Assembly: GCF_021869535.1 (NCBI RefSeq)
Contig: NW_026262701.1
Span: 42,845,278 to 42,909,277 of the forward strand
Source: Mytilus californianus
Lineage: Eukaryota > Mollusca > Bivalvia > Mytilida > Mytilidae
DNA: 64,000 bases
Direction of reading: 5' to 3'
Shown: positions 44,387-57,479 of the stretch, piece after piece
How positions within the stretch are numbered: the first letter of the stretch is position 1
Layout of the letters: every line of letters begins with the position of its first letter
Position numbers and translations under genes: made by a program
The notes under the pieces: generated by a model
What the model was told of the DNA's origin: nothing
Seen by the model: only the letters and a program-made list of their open reading frames with translations
The model's database searches: none

Positions 44387-44870
44387 ACTAGACATCATTG
44401 AGATGGGAGCCATCTCTGTGGGCCCCGCTGTGCATAACGTGTGGTAAAAAATTTATATCTTTACCATAGGACATGGGGTTGTCAACTGAAACCAAGTTTA
44501 TGACCTTGACCTTTTACCTAGTAGGAAGTTGTACATACATTATGACACACCCTTTGGTGTTGGTTAATATACTTGGCAAGTATGAACTTTGAAATCATAA
44601 CGGTTCTCAAGATATAGAGCGGACACGATGTTTACCATAGGACATGGGGTTGTCAACTGAAATCAAAGTTTTTGACCTTGACCTTTGACCTAGGAAGTTG
44701 TAAATATATTATGACACACCTTCTGGTGTTGGTTAATATACATGTCAAGTATACAGTATGAAATTATAACGGTTCTCTAGATATTAAGCGGACACAATTT
44801 GTTACGGACGGACGGACGGACGGACAGACTGATCACTATAAGGCGACCTGCCATTCGGCGGTGCCCTAAT
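44387..44870. mobile_element. Non-autonomous dispersed element with ~168-bp internal tandem repeat
   Basis: Starts near tgagatgggagccatctctg (a hairpin) and ends near cattcggcggtgccctaata. Two internal units start at 44461 and 44629 with tttaccataggacatggggt. A cggacggacggacggacag stretch precedes the right end. A TGACCTTTGACCT motif is at 44679-44691. No coding capacity. Confidence 0.65.
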
Positions 44871-45439
44871 AAAACTACATTTATTTATGACAAACACTTT
44901 CGACATAACTATGATAGTATAATTTAGAGCTTTGGACGAGTAATATCTTGCTGGTATTCTATTTTTTTCTTATCTCATTAAGAAAAAAATATATATTGAA
45001 TTAAAAAAAAATTATATTAAATTCCTAATGTTACGCTATAAAAAGTTGTTATCTGCGTGTCAGCTCATTAGGTTTCCACTCGCTCAATACTAAAAGGTTT
45101 CATAAGATAACCGAAAAAAGCCATAAAAGACATATTTATTCAAAACAGCATTGTCTAAAGATAGAAAAAATATATCATTGATTATCCTTCAATTTTCTTA
45201 AGATTTGTATTGTATTTGATTTCTCCGAGGTTAAAGAACTATAATCACTACCTGGTTCTCTCATGAATAATAAAATAATGTACCAAAGTCAGATTTCTTA
45301 CATGGTGTTATTTGTATAGAAAAGGATACTCCTTTTTACTGTGATATTCTGAACATAAAATGTTATTTACAATTGGCACTTCAAATCTCCATCCCTTCAT
45401 CATGGGTCTACTCATTTTGCAGAACCTACGTATTGATTT
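44871..45439. other. No recognisable feature
   Basis: AT-rich; nothing supported. Confidence 0.5.
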
Positions 45440-46290
45440 ATATAAAAATAAGGAGATGTTGTATGATTGCCAATGCGACAACTATCCACCAAAGTTAAAA
45501 TGAAGGGGATGTAAGCAATTATAGGCAACCGTTCGGCCTTCAACAATGAGAAAAACCCATACCGTATAGTCGGCTATAAAAGGCCCCGACATGAAAAATA
45601 TGAGACAATTCAATAGAGAAAACTAACGGCCATATTTATAACAAAACAATTTACGATAAACAAATATGACAGACATGAACAAACGACAACCACTGAACTA
45701 CAGGCTCCTTACTTGGGACAGGCACATTAAGAATGTGGCGGGGTTAAACATGCTTATGAAAAAAAAGTAAAAAAACCCAAAAATACCGAACGCTCAACCC
45801 TCCCCTTATCCTGGGCCAGTGGTGTAACAGCACAAACTATAAAAATCAGTTGAAAAAGGCTTAACTCATCAGATTTATACAAAGAAAAACATCAAACAAA
45901 AACACAGACAGGACATGGCAGGGTATATATCTATCCCTTATCCCTAACAACACAAAAGACACTAAGTACAGATCTGAGAGTAGACTACTCGCAGTTACTG
46001 ACAGCTAGTTCAAATCCAATAACAATTAATATAGAAATCATATATCTAAGACTAAAATATCAAGCAGTACACATCCAACATTCAATGGATTTAGTATAAA
46101 GACATCATTAACTGTCAGAGAAAAACATAACCTTGTGCAATGTCAAAATATAGGTATCGACATATTGTAGTACCGTGAAAGTACATATGTGTACTATTTA
46201 GTATGGTGTTAATTTACTGATAACAAAATCAATATTTATACCAATAAAACAATATTCAAAGATTTTATTACATAGTTGAACAAGTGTATC
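45440..46290 (-). mobile_element. PLE 3' end: complete 3' UTR with last RT codons (-)
   Basis: The best-preserved 3' UTR in the window. In + order: gatgttgtatgattgccaat, taggcaaccgttcggccttc, caggctccttacttgggaca, gaatgtggcggggttaaaca, cctggg..gtggtgtaac, gctagttcaaatccaat. It ends at gataacaaaatcaatattta (46220), the complement of the RT end IDFVIS. 5'-truncated. Confidence 0.85.
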
Positions 46291-46299
46291 TGTAAGCTA

Positions 46300-46552
46300 C
46301 TGCTAATGATACCCCGCCCCGCTTAAAGTATAAGGTAAACAGGAAGTTGTTGAGCGGTGAATCTGAAAACGCATCACACGGTATAGCTGACTCATATAAA
46401 TCCTTGTAATGTAGTTCCTGAAAAAGATGCGACGAAAAATGTTCATGGGACGGACGGACGGACTGGCGGATGAACTGACGGACGGACGGATGGATGGACG
46501 GATGAACAGACAGAGGTAAAATGGTATACCCCCACTAAAGCGGGGTTATAAT
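46300..46552. mobile_element. Short MITE-like element, ataccccgccccgctt / aagcggggttat ends
   Basis: Imperfect inverted ends enclose a ggacggacggacggactggc stretch and no frame. Confidence 0.6.
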
Positions 46553-46929
46553 AAGTAACCTTTTAGTATAAGTTTATTTAAAGGATTATATTTAATTTGT
46601 TCATTTTTATGCATGACGTGATGCAACTGGACGTTAGAAAAAAACAACAATAAATCATCGAAAAACTACACTTTAAATCTTAATTTTTAGGCTAAAAACT
46701 CGTACATTTTATGATACATTGTTACAGACATAATATTTGAAGGTCAATTTTGTACGCCATATGCGCGTTTTGTCTTCAAAAGACTTCTTAAAAGATTCAT
46801 TCATTAATCCTGTAGAGTTTGATCACTTCTTATCGCACTGTTAGGAATACTCTCATGAACACTTCCCCTCACATCTTTTCTTCTGACAGAAAACTTATAG
46901 ACCTCTACTACGTAAAGCTATCCATGAAC
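46553..46929. other. No gene; fragment of the 18985 repeat at 46735-46800
   Basis: tatgcgcgttttgtcttcaa resembles the 19020 landmark. Otherwise AT-rich. Confidence 0.45.
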
Positions 46930-47105
46930 AGTTTTGGACAGTTCTACCCTAGAACGGATTCTGACAGCTATACCCTAGAACAAATTTTGACAGTTCTACA
47001 CAAAACAGATGCTAACAGAACTTCACCAGACCACTTGAGAACAGATGTACTCTTTATCAGATTCTGACAGTTCTACACTGGAGCAGATTCTGACAGTTCA
47101 AACCT
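46930..47105. repeat. Degenerate tandem repeat (gattctgacagttctaca, ~25 bp)
   Basis: Six or so diverged copies of a (g/a)attctgacagttctacac-like unit. The 82-codon + frame there is repeat-driven. Confidence 0.6.
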
Positions 47106-49119
47106 AAACTAGACAAACTATTGTGACAGTTTGTGAGATGAAATTGTTGTGGAGCCAGGAGTAGGGTGACACTTCCTTGATTTAACCTGATAATATTCAG
47201 GAATTTTTTTTATAGTACTAGCATTTTAACATGAACATTAAATGAAACAATTTTCAAGGTTCATGCCTTTTTAACAAAATTTTGAATATTCAACTTGATA
47301 AATATTTTCGCGAAATTGAATGTTACAAATTTGTTTAAAAAAAAACTATACTAAATTCAATAGTTTTTCATTTTGAATGTGACCCAACGCTTAACACCTT
47401 TAAAATACTTAACCTACAGTTTTATATGGACCCGTAACGGTGCTTTTTAACTGGAAAAAATAAATCGGAAAATTTGAAGTTTAGAATATATTTTTATTTA
47501 CTAGTAAACACCACTACACAATTACATCATAATTCAAAAATGTGGTTACGAAAACACTAATTTTTCTAAACTTTGACCTCGGAAGGCATATTCCATGATG
47601 AAAAGAAAGCTTTGATATTATAATATAAGTTCCAAATTCTAAATCTTATCATCACTGCGTTTTTGCAAATGGACGGGTAAGCTAATAATGATAAGCACAG
47701 CATTTGCCATTTTGGTTTGCAGAAGATATAAATATGTTGTAGTTTCAGTCACAACAAATTATGTCTTGTATTGAATTATAATTGTAAACAAATTTCCGTG
47801 TAAAAAGTGCAAAATCAAAAACGAACTACAGTACCATGAAATCAAACTGTTTACTCATAATTAGTCATGATTGTCATCAAAGATTTACATATTCTTCAAA
47901 ACTAACGAGTGATTGCAATCTTTAAAAGTTCAAATGGAGCCTAGCTATAAATCATTCATGTAGGAAAATTTCAATTTCCGATGTACGGTATATTCCAGAT
48001 TGTTGAAGCATCAGTTGTTCACCTCAAATATTGATATACAGAAGTACAACGATTTGCTTGAATATCGGTTGATGTTTTCAAAGCATGTAGTTCTATTGAA
48101 TTACACTATGAATCCATGGAAGACATTTTTCATTAGTAAAGGTATTATTTTGAATTAAAAACGTCGGTATTAGGTGATTAAATGCCTATGGCCAATTTTA
48201 GTGACCTTTTAAAATTTAAATAAAATCACGAATAGATGTGAAACTAAATAGAAATTTTCCCATGTGGTAGCAAATTGTATTAGTGCACTCTCATTTATTC
48301 TGTATAATCATCTTCCAATCACGGAGGTTATCTCATATAACCTCAACCTCCTTGTTCGAATGTTATCAATCAATCATAACTAATTCTGTAACATGCGATG
48401 TGCATTGTATATGTCTGTCATTGGTCTGCAATTTTGTAATTGACTTGAGTGGTCTGACTTGTAAGATAATGATCGATTAAAGGGCAAGACGTTGTTTTTT
48501 AAACATATTTTGTTGGTGTTGGGAATGATCGAGCAATAACGTAGCATTTTAATCGATTTCGACGTACGCAATACTAGGCACCGCATTTAACAAACACTGA
48601 AATTCCTTCAATTGTTAAACTTAACACACTATTGGTATTTGCAGCTATATGTTCGTTGTATCTAATGAAGATTATTTTCAGATATTAAAAAAAATATATA
48701 CATATACCAGCAATGTATTAATGTATTGCATTGGTTATGATGATTCAAGAACTTGTATTCCTTCTTTTTAGGTTGCACGTTTTCTTATAGTTTATATGTA
48801 CACGATTAAAACGGAATGTAGGGTAAACGTCAACAAAACACAAAACCGATCGACACAAGTTAAACAAATAAGTCTCCATGAGGATTATTGCAATGCTCAA
48901 AAACCCAAGACGTCCAAAATGATCTTTTAACCTCTAATAATTACTATTTGTCATTTGACATTTTCAATATGCCTTTTAATGAAAAGTAAGATATTCACAA
49001 TTTGTATTTGATATATATCATTATGGTATATTTTATGATTTATCTTTTTTTTATTTGCTAATTTGGATACCTCACTATACCTTACTAAAACTTACCTTTA
49101 ACTTTTGTATTTTGTATAT
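47106..49119. other. No supported gene
   Basis: About 2 kb of AT-rich sequence. Frames at 48283-48480 (+) and 48380-48586 (-) overlap one another and have no motif. Confidence 0.45.
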
Positions 49120-49210
49120 ACCTTCACTGGAAATCGAACCCTTCCGTGAAGTCTGATATGTGTGACTGACATCAACACATCGACTAAACCTCTCGGCAAC
49201 TAATGGGTTG
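49120..49210 (-). mobile_element. tRNA-like SINE head (-)
   Basis: On the - strand gttgccgagaggtttagtcg resembles a Ser/Leu-type A box and agggttcgatttccagtga a B box. Pol III promoter layout but no full tRNA fold. A related A-box-like phrase (ggtagccgcgaggtttagat) lies at about 49342 on the + strand. Confidence 0.5.
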
Positions 49211-50059
49211 TAATTTGGATGTCTATTTTATATAGATGTTAGCAGCAATAAGTATAAATGAACATGACACACATCGGCACAAAGAACACACAGGGCTTGC
49301 ACCTTTATATATACATAATAGACAATCGTATAGTATAAGTTGGTAGCCGCGAGGTTTAGATCAATGAGTTTTAGAGTCAAGTTAGAAGTTGTTTTTCCGT
49401 TTTGTTTTGTTTTTCCGTTTTGTTTTGTATGTTATTGTGGATATTTTTTTATAATAATAGTGGGTTATTATTATTTGCTATTTTACGTATTCGAAAAGAA
49501 AATGATTACATTCAATTTGTCCATTTTAAAAAAAAATATAGTATGATCTCATCTGTTTTACTACATATCTTTACAAATGTTAATTTGTAAATCCCTATGC
49601 GAGTAAATCGTGATGTGCCTATAATTAGGTTTTTGCTAGAAATTTCGGTAACATACTTATTGTATATACTAAGAAATAAGTTCGAATATGTCTTATATTG
49701 TAAATTACGGATAGATTATAAATTTTATCATGTATTGCTGTACATAAGATTGATTTCTTGTTTAATGTTATATATATTTTATGTTAGAAAAAACAACAAC
49801 AAATGTTACATGATTATATAAAAATACTAAAAGTTCTTCTTACGGTGAAAATGCAATTTTTATCAATCGATTTTTGAAATGATGACAAGAAATATAGGTA
49901 ATCCACTTATTATGCTGTTGCGATTTCATATCCCTTTAAAGAATAATAACAAAAGTCAATTAAAGTTCATCAATAATGTAAAAGACTTTCCAGTACTTCA
50001 CCAAGAGAAGAACTACTTTAACACTGATTAAGTTCACAATAACTGTTAGATTCGGGATA
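49211..50059. other. No supported gene
   Basis: AT-rich. Includes a ttttccgttttgttttg duplication near 49395-49428. Frames have no motif. Confidence 0.45.
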
Positions 50060-50335
50060 GTGTTAGCACACATAATAAATGTTAAACCCTACCACATTAT
50101 TTATTTTCCTATTTCAAGCCAAGAGTCTGTAGTCCAGTCGATGCGGTTGGTTATAATTGTTTTTGGTTTAAAATTCATATTTGGTCAAATCAGGGCGTCA
50201 GTTTCCTTTGTTGTATGTTTCACATTTTGCTATCCCGAGTCCTTTAAAAGTTAAATATGCGGTTTTACTCATTAGGGAAGACCGTGCGGTTGACTGTAGT
50301 TGTTACCCTCCTTGACCTTTTATATTTTGGTAGAC
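50060..50335 (+). mobile_element. Old PLE 3'-UTR fragment (+)
   Basis: aatgttaaaccctaccacat, caagccaagagtctgtagt and agaccgtgcggttgactgta are diverged landmarks of the 3' UTR. Confidence 0.55.
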
Positions 50336-50342
50336 ATCGTCT

Positions 50343-50407
50343 AATTGACGATCAATATGTTATGCCCACTCCGCTGTGGTGGGGGCATAACATGTTGATC
50401 GTCAATT
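50343..50407. repeat. 25-bp hairpin
   Basis: aattgacgatcaatatgtta through 50367 pairs with 50383-50407 with one mismatch; 15-base loop. Confidence 0.8.
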
Positions 50408-50761
50408 CGTTTCCGTTCTCTAATTTAAGTTTGCCTCAATCAAATGTTATGGAACTTATACACAATGCTTATTACCACTAAACGCAGATCGAGCTCGAAT
50501 TTGGGTGACGTCACTTTTACAGTTCTTGAGTTATGTCCTTTTATAACGTTATGCAAGGAGGGCATCGTTTGTGTCCCATGGACAAATTCTCCATTTATTT
50601 CTTACATAACTATCTTAAAACATCCAGTGGCAAATATTCCATCCTGGACGACAGTCAAAAGTCTTGGCATATTATTGTATTTTGTAGTTTCAATATTCAT
50701 ATTTCGATTTTGGTTTATTAGAATTGTAAGACAATATAAGAAATAAATATACTGTCCATAA
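50408..50761. other. Unassigned with SINE core trace
   Basis: catccagtggcaaatattcc at 50619 is the inverted SINE-tail motif. The 100-codon frame 50444-50746 has no recognised domain. Confidence 0.4.
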
Positions 50762-51030
50762 TTACTCCATGAAATACATTTATTGATTGATTGATTGGTA
50801 ATAAATGCCATTTTCAGCACTATTGGCTATTTCGGAGAGGTCAGTTTTTATTGTTAGAGGAAGCCGGAGAGAACCACCGACATTCGGCAGGAATACTGAC
50901 AATCCTAGTCAGTTAAGATAGAAGTCGAGCGCACCTGCAAAGTGAAGGATGCGAACTCACAACCTCGGTGTTGACAGGCTAGTGATACAGTAGTTCGACT
51001 ACTTAGACCACTCGGCCACCGATACCCCAT
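50762..51030 (-). mobile_element. tRNA-derived SINE, nearly complete (-)
   Basis: From right to left on the - strand: a tRNA-like head with A box (ggtggccgagtggtctaagt) and B box (ggttgtgagttcgcatcc), a body with ttcggtgg/ctccggcttcc text, then ctgaaaatggcatttattac and an (aatc)n tail at 50775-50790. The head resembles tRNA-Ser or tRNA-Leu. I recall this as a widespread bivalve SINE type; subfamily not assigned. Confidence 0.8.
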
Positions 51031-51904
51031 CATGAAATACAAGAAATGGCATATCCGTCAGATTGTAGATTTCATATAGTATTGTATTTCAAACAGACAG
51101 TTTATTGTTATTATAATGTATCATAAATTGTTTCGTATCGTTGTGCTTATTCAACTGTGTATTGTTAATATCCATGAACATGTACTTCATCGGATTAAAA
51201 GTATTTTAGTTTTCCTCTTAAGATGAAAAGATATTGAAATTTTATAATGAATGTTACAGAATTATGTCACACAGTAAAGTAAACAGATATATATGGAATG
51301 CTTATCTGTGGTTGCCTTGCAACATTGGGTGATGCCTAATCAATGTCAATCCGTATCCGAATTATTGATTAAGAGATCTTTCATCTCCATGGTAAAACAA
51401 ACCATTTTTTCAAGTTTGGAACTTATTATATTATCAAATTCTAAAAACAACTACAGCCATCGACTACCATATTTTTCTTCAGACAAAATGTGATGTTTGT
51501 CAATCGTACCGTGTTTATAAATAAAAATAACACTATATCACTATAACAAAAAAATCGACATTCAATAGACTATCAAAGGTAGATCAAAGCTTTGCTACCA
51601 GGGCTACATGGAGACCAAGCATGCTATACGAAAGACTAACCGGTGTTATAACTGTATAAAACGGTTAGGCTGCTGGTGGAGACGAACCCTTACTACGTTA
51701 TTTTTTGCTATACAAATTACACTTATCCTCATTACAAATCTTACAAATTATCAGCTTATAATCATAGTGAACTGAACACCAATGTTAACCCTTATATTGC
51801 AGTTCTCTTCTAGTTGGTTTACAAATCCTGTCATTCAATTTTTGTTTATTTGTTAGTAATCAAAACCTTTTAAAAAATGATGTCATTTGACATTAACTGC
51901 ATGA
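51031..51904. other. No recognisable feature
   Basis: AT-rich; nothing supported. Confidence 0.5.
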
Positions 51905-51990
51905 TTTGAGCGTCACTGATGAGCCTTTTGTAGACGAAACGTGCGTCTGGTGTACACAATTGTACTCCTAGTATCTATGATGAGTTGAGG
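51905..51990 (-). repeat. Dispersed repeat fragment (18985 family, inverted)
   Basis: gagcgtcactgatgagcctt and tagacgaaacgtgcgtctgg are the complement of the 18985-19190 landmarks. A similar shorter piece is at 52280-52345. Confidence 0.7.
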
Positions 51991-52939
51991 GACTGTCAAA
52001 TAGACTCAGACTTTAGACGCATTAAAAACACTATGATCTAAATCATATAGTTATTGACCAGGATAATCAAAATTGAAAAAAAAACTACACACATTTGTCA
52101 GCGTGTCATGGTCCCCGTATAAAATACATTTAAATATTTGAAGAGACTAACTTTCATAGCTGATTTAAGTCTTTTAAAAAAGAAAATAACTACATTATAA
52201 AATACCACAAAACATGAGCCAATATATATTTTGTCTAATTTTAATGTAGTAATTTTGGTTTTGGACTTTCAAATATTTTGACCTCGAGCATCACGGAAGA
52301 GACACTACTTGTCGAAATGCGCGTCTGGAGCAGTAAAATAGGTACTGTTTATGTTATTATTTAAACATTCATTTGTATATTACCATGTTTTTTAATAATT
52401 ATCTTACCTCAATAAAAGCAAACATTATCTTTATTTTTGAAGCAAATCTACATATTTGATTTATAGCGCTTCAATCCCAATAATAATAGAGTCATGCTGC
52501 AATGTAGCCAAATGCAAAACAATTAAGGACGTAGCTTTATTTCTTTCTCTGTATAATAAATTAGTTCTATACAAAAATGACGTCTATTACATAATCGACG
52601 AAACAACTATAACTTAACTGTATCGATCAACGTTATATCTTATATTTGATTTTTTATAGCAAAATGTAATGAAAATTCTGAAGGTATTTTCAATAAATAA
52701 GTCAGATACGAAAAATACACGTTTTATTTATTGAAAACTGCAGAACAAAGGCATATTATATTGAGAAAAGATAATTTTATCATGCATCCGGATTCCTTTG
52801 GTACTGAGAAGAAACTTGCTACCACCCACTAAATGTTCTATCGAACTCAACATTACTTTTTTTAAACAGTAGCTTTTATAAACTCGCCGAATACGGACAT
52901 ATTATGAAATTTTTATAACGATATTCAAATTTAATATAA
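51991..52939. other. No gene
   Basis: AT-rich. 52280-52345 is a repeat piece (gtcgaaatgcgcgtctggag). Confidence 0.45.
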
Positions 52940-53180
52940 ACAAGATTACTATGCCGTAGCGAAAGGTCCCCCGCGATGTATAAATGCGGGATTATAGTGT
53001 GTTTCACAATTTTTCATTGCGATAAGATAGTCAAACTTCGTAAAAATAGTCGAAAGCAAAATGACCGTATAGTACAATCATCCTCACATAATGACAAACA
53101 ATCCTGTCAAGTAAGAGAGCGTTCATATAAATTTGACCAACAGAAACGAAGAAATACTACATTTTCCAAAGGCGGTTATG
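52940..53180. repeat. Dispersed repeat related to 54640-54900
   Basis: ctatgccgtagcgaaaggtc start. gacaaacaatcctgtcaagt is echoed as ggcaaacaatcctatcaagt at 54764. The 71-codon frame is not supported. Confidence 0.45.
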
Positions 53181-54640
53181 TTGATGAATAACTCATGTCT
53201 GTTAAGAAACATTTTGGCGGGAAAAGAAACGAAAAACTTATCACTACCGTCTCCAATCACAGAATTTCAGAAGATTTTATAACAACCTTAATGTTGTCAT
53301 GTATGGTAAATCTAGAATGAACCCAGGTTATCTTATACAGTAAAAGGATGATTAAATGGTGACCACTACACTTAAACAACTCTACAATCACTTATATCAA
53401 ACATCGATGATGGTAGAATTTAGGATGTTGTTATTGTGGTTTTCATGGCAGACCTTGATGAATCTTGGAATAATGAAAAAAAGATATATGATGAATTTAA
53501 GCACCTGAAAATATATATCTAGACTTTTCAAATTTGCAGAAAATGAAACACAGAAAGAGCGATCAAAACACAATTTTGACTTCGCCTTTTAAATAAATTA
53601 TGTATTGCCAGAATCTTGGTACATATTTTATATAATGAGAAGACAATGTTCGGGTCGCCTCTAATTTCATTAAAGATATCGAAAAATTTGTTACAAATCG
53701 AACAAACCACTGGATTTGTGAGGAATTTTCCTATCTTATATTTATTGGTAAATTGTTTCATTCAAGTGATCAACGCGTGATATCATCAGTGTTGATAACG
53801 TATTTTAGCGAAACGCCATGTGATCTTCCACTATGAGGAACAATAAAAGTCTTAGGACAAAATTCCCCTATTCATTTACCAGTTACTGTAAACCAACAGA
53901 TATTCGCAAGCGATTAATTTCCGCGAGTAAAAAAATAGCGCGAATTTAAATCGTCGCGAATATGTGATTATTGGATCTTCAATTATATGAATATATCACG
54001 AAAATGAGAAGACCCCGAAAAAAAACTGTTGCTGAGTTGGCTAAAAAGAATTTTACGCAAAATAAAGTATGCGCGAAAACAAGCTGGTTTACAGAAGTTT
54101 ATTTCAACATATTGGTAAAACTCGTCCCTCCGGAATAAAATGGTGCCTTTGACAGACCGATTTTTCAAGGATAACGGATCAAACATTTTTCCAATTATGA
54201 AGAAATAAAAAGGGGGTCATCCAGATGCGAAAGTATGTGATTTTCCATTGGAAAATGTATATTAAAATAATTTATACTTTTAGGGTTCAAACCCTAGACT
54301 GAGGTATTTTAGAAAAATTTGAACAAAAGCTTTAAATTTATCACGATTAGTTATTTCTTCAAAATATCAATGAAAAAGTAGTTTTTAGAACGTGGAGTAT
54401 TAAAGGTATAATTTGATAATAAACAAAAAAATTTCCAATGAATTGAAAGAATTCGGTTCATTCGTTGAAGGTGAATTCGATTCCCTAATACAAGGAATAG
54501 CCATACCAGAAAGCATTAAATGCTTACACATAGAAAGGGGCAAAAACAGTGGTTGATTATATGGGAAATATAAATATTTCTAAATAAAATATAAAATACA
54601 AAATAAACAAGAAAAAATTATGAGAGCGTTCTGTCAAATA
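53181..54640. other. No supported gene; cgcgaatttaaatcgtcgcg block near 53938
   Basis: The 53890-54075 stretch (gatattcgcaagcgattaat, cgcgaatttaaatcgtcgcg, tatgcgcgaaaacaagctgg) has the look of a bivalve repeat. Frames at 53528-53761 and 53983-54186 (-) have no motif. Confidence 0.4.
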
Positions 54641-54900
54641 TTATTAGAGGAGTTGCGTTCAAAAGGTCTTATTGTTACAAAACTCTCACAAATGGTCAAA
54701 GTCTTATAACGACGGTAAAATTGTCGGATTATAATGACTGTATTATATGGTTAATTACACATGATGGCAAACAATCCTATCAAGTATTAGAGATTCTGTA
54801 AAACAGTCACAGTCTCGCAACTCCTGTAACTCCTGTAAAAATGGTCAAATCAAAACGGCCGTACAATATGGTCAACTAAAAATCATATGTTCAGGATGTT
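54641..54900. repeat. Second copy of the 52940 repeat family (diverged)
   Basis: Shares ggcaaacaatcctatcaagt and the surrounding order with 53080-53125. Family otherwise unknown. Confidence 0.45.
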
Positions 54901-55224
54901 CCGTTTTAATGAAAGGCAAATTTAACACCTTTCTACTGTCAAATTTGCAGGTTTTAGAAATTGGAACCTATATAAACTGTCAAACACCTAAGCTAAAACA
55001 AAATTAAGAAGATGATATATCATCGACCTTGTTCTGAAAATTTTTCTGTAATTACAAATATGAAGTACAATGAGAAGAGAAATTTTTCTTCGTGACTGAT
55101 CGTTTCAAACATCATTTTCACTTGTTATCGTATATACATACACACCATACCCGATACACACGAGTGTTAACATCATACTTTGTCCTAATTTATTGATCTT
55201 CAATATCACTTGACACGTGCCATG
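54901..55224. other. No recognisable feature
   Basis: AT-rich; nothing supported. Confidence 0.5.
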
Positions 55225-55400
55225 TATGGAGCAGGATATTCTTACCGTTCCGGTGCACCTGATTTCACCCTTGGTGGTTGTAGTGGTTCCTGTTTACTTT
55301 TTTAGTAGTGATTTGTAGAAGGTTGTTTGTTCTCTTCATCATCGTTTTTTGCTATAAATTTGTATGTATCTCTTCTAGTTGTGCCTCTTTTAATTATAAA
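55225..55400 (+). mobile_element. Second PLE-type family, 3'-UTR relic (+)
   Basis: tatggagcaggatattctta, ccggtgcacctgatttcacc and cttggtggttgtagtggttc parallel 28748-28820. Confidence 0.55.
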
Positions 55401-55599
55401 TTTGATACTATTTCATAATCATAAGCTTATATACGGTAAAAAATTGAAAAAAATAAGAATTATAATGATCTGTTGTTTGTATAGACCATGACATTAAAAA
55501 CTGCACAAAACATACATTGCGATAGGGTGTGAGGGAAAAAAAATCAGATTTCACAATTTAAAAAAATCACGAAGCAAAGCTGGTTCTATATTCTACATT

Positions 55600-56150
55600 T
55601 ATATAAAAATGAGGTTATTTGGTATGATTGATAATGAGATAACTATCGGCAAAACTTAAATGACGAAGATATAAGCAATTATAAGTCACCTTACGGCCTT
55701 CATTGATAAAAACCCATACCGTATATATGCTATAATCAGCTGTTAAAGGCACCGTAATAAAAAATGTGAAACAATTCAAACGAGAAAAGTAACGGCCTAC
55801 TTTATAACAATACAATAAACGAATAACGAATATGACAGGCATGAACATACAACAACTACTGAATTACAGGGCTCCTGACTTTGGAATGGCACATACAGAA
55901 TGAGGTTAAGCATGATTTTGAGCGCCCAATTCTCATCTTACTTGGGAAAGTGGTGTAACAGCACAACTTAAAGATAACTGTAAAAATCAGTTAAAAAAAG
56001 ACTGAAATCAATAAAAATTGGTACGAAGCACAAAACGAACAACTTATATAAAAACAATAGACACAAAGCTCCGATATAAGAGTACTTGAAGTTATCCTTT
56101 TGTGTTTTGATGGATAGTTATCTTATTGACAATGATACTACATCTAGTTA
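55600..56150 (-). mobile_element. PLE 3'-UTR copy (-), with a short + relic at its right
   Basis: gtatgattgataatgagata, accttacggccttcattgat, ataacggaatatgacagg-like and ctgaattacagggctcctga follow the 45440-46040 order with more substitutions. About 56075-56150 is a + strand terminus relic (ttatcttattgacaatgata). Confidence 0.7.
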
Positions 56151-57479
56151 TATGTCTTTCTGCGTTATTTATCATTAGATATGACAAAAGCAAAGGATAC
56201 TCATACAACATGAAAATACAGTTAAATAATGCAACAAAGTACTTTTATTGAATTTAACTTACAACATAAAACTATGCACATCTCAATTTCATTATTTGGT
56301 TATGTTTGTTTAGTCATTGTATTCGAAAAAACAACATGGAATATAATAGTACAAGATAATTACATTATATGTAATTTAATACCAGCACTGAATATTTAAT
56401 GGGAACTATCAACTTCAATGAATTGTTTAAAATATCATGGTCATTCACGGCATGCAACACTTTTACAAATCAATTTGTTTTGCATGTACTTCGCGATAAT
56501 TAGATCTTATATTTTGTACTGGCTGGTTAGCTTAGTAATATAAAATATATGAATTATTTGAAAATTGGAGTTAATAAAGGGAATAGTTATTAAGAACAAA
56601 CGAAATTTTGTCAACTACATTGTAAGTTCTAGATAAGTGCATATGAATAAAAATGTGCATTTTTTCATTGCCTGTGAAATATGCTTAAATTATCAACGTT
56701 TATGTTATAGTTAATGGGGAAGTGAAATGGTTTTTAAATCAGAAGATGAAAAATTAACATTGATAACTATTAGATGTAAATCAACAATCTTCTATCTTTT
56801 ATACATAAGAACTTAATAAAAAAAACCCAGTTACGCGGTAAGATTAGCTTTTCTTGAATGAATCGAAAGTGTACGGGTTTGTCATTTGCTCTAGTAAATG
56901 AATTTAGTCTTAAACAGTCATTTTGATTTTAAAATAATTTGAAAAGTTTGAACCTAAGCACGAATAGTTTTGTTAACAGTTTAAGTTATATTTCAGATAT
57001 TATCTACTTATGAATAAAATAATGTTCCGAAATATCGTTCGCACAGAATCCAATACTGTTCAGTCAACCTTATATGTGTTGTTGTTTAAAGCGTTAAATT
57101 TGAACTTCTGAAAATTCTTAAAATGAATTGTATAGTCTTAATTAACTGATAGCAATTGGTCCAAGAAGTACCACATTACCGCAGTGAGTATGTTTGAAAG
57201 ATAAACCATAGCTTACTAATATTTTTGGTCCAGTGTTTAAAGACCTGTACAAATTAAAATGCCTCGTTTCAGTTCAAAATCGATTTCATGTGAACTTTTC
57301 ATTAAGATCAAAGATGACGCTGAACTATATTTTTCCGACAAGGGAGTCGATATGTTATGCAAGTACATGTACACTGTTCATGCATCTATGCAAAATCCAT
57401 GCAGAAAAAGCCAGAATCTTAGATTATAGATTATGAGAAGTTGAAAACTTGTGGATGATCTATTTGTCCTTTTGAACAA
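56151..57479. other. No recognisable feature
   Basis: AT-rich. The 67-codon frame at 57233-57436 has no motif. Confidence 0.45.

Noticed and set aside
49120..51030. Possible functional tRNA genes
   Set aside because: A and B boxes are present, but acceptor and anticodon stems do not pair; they are SINE heads.
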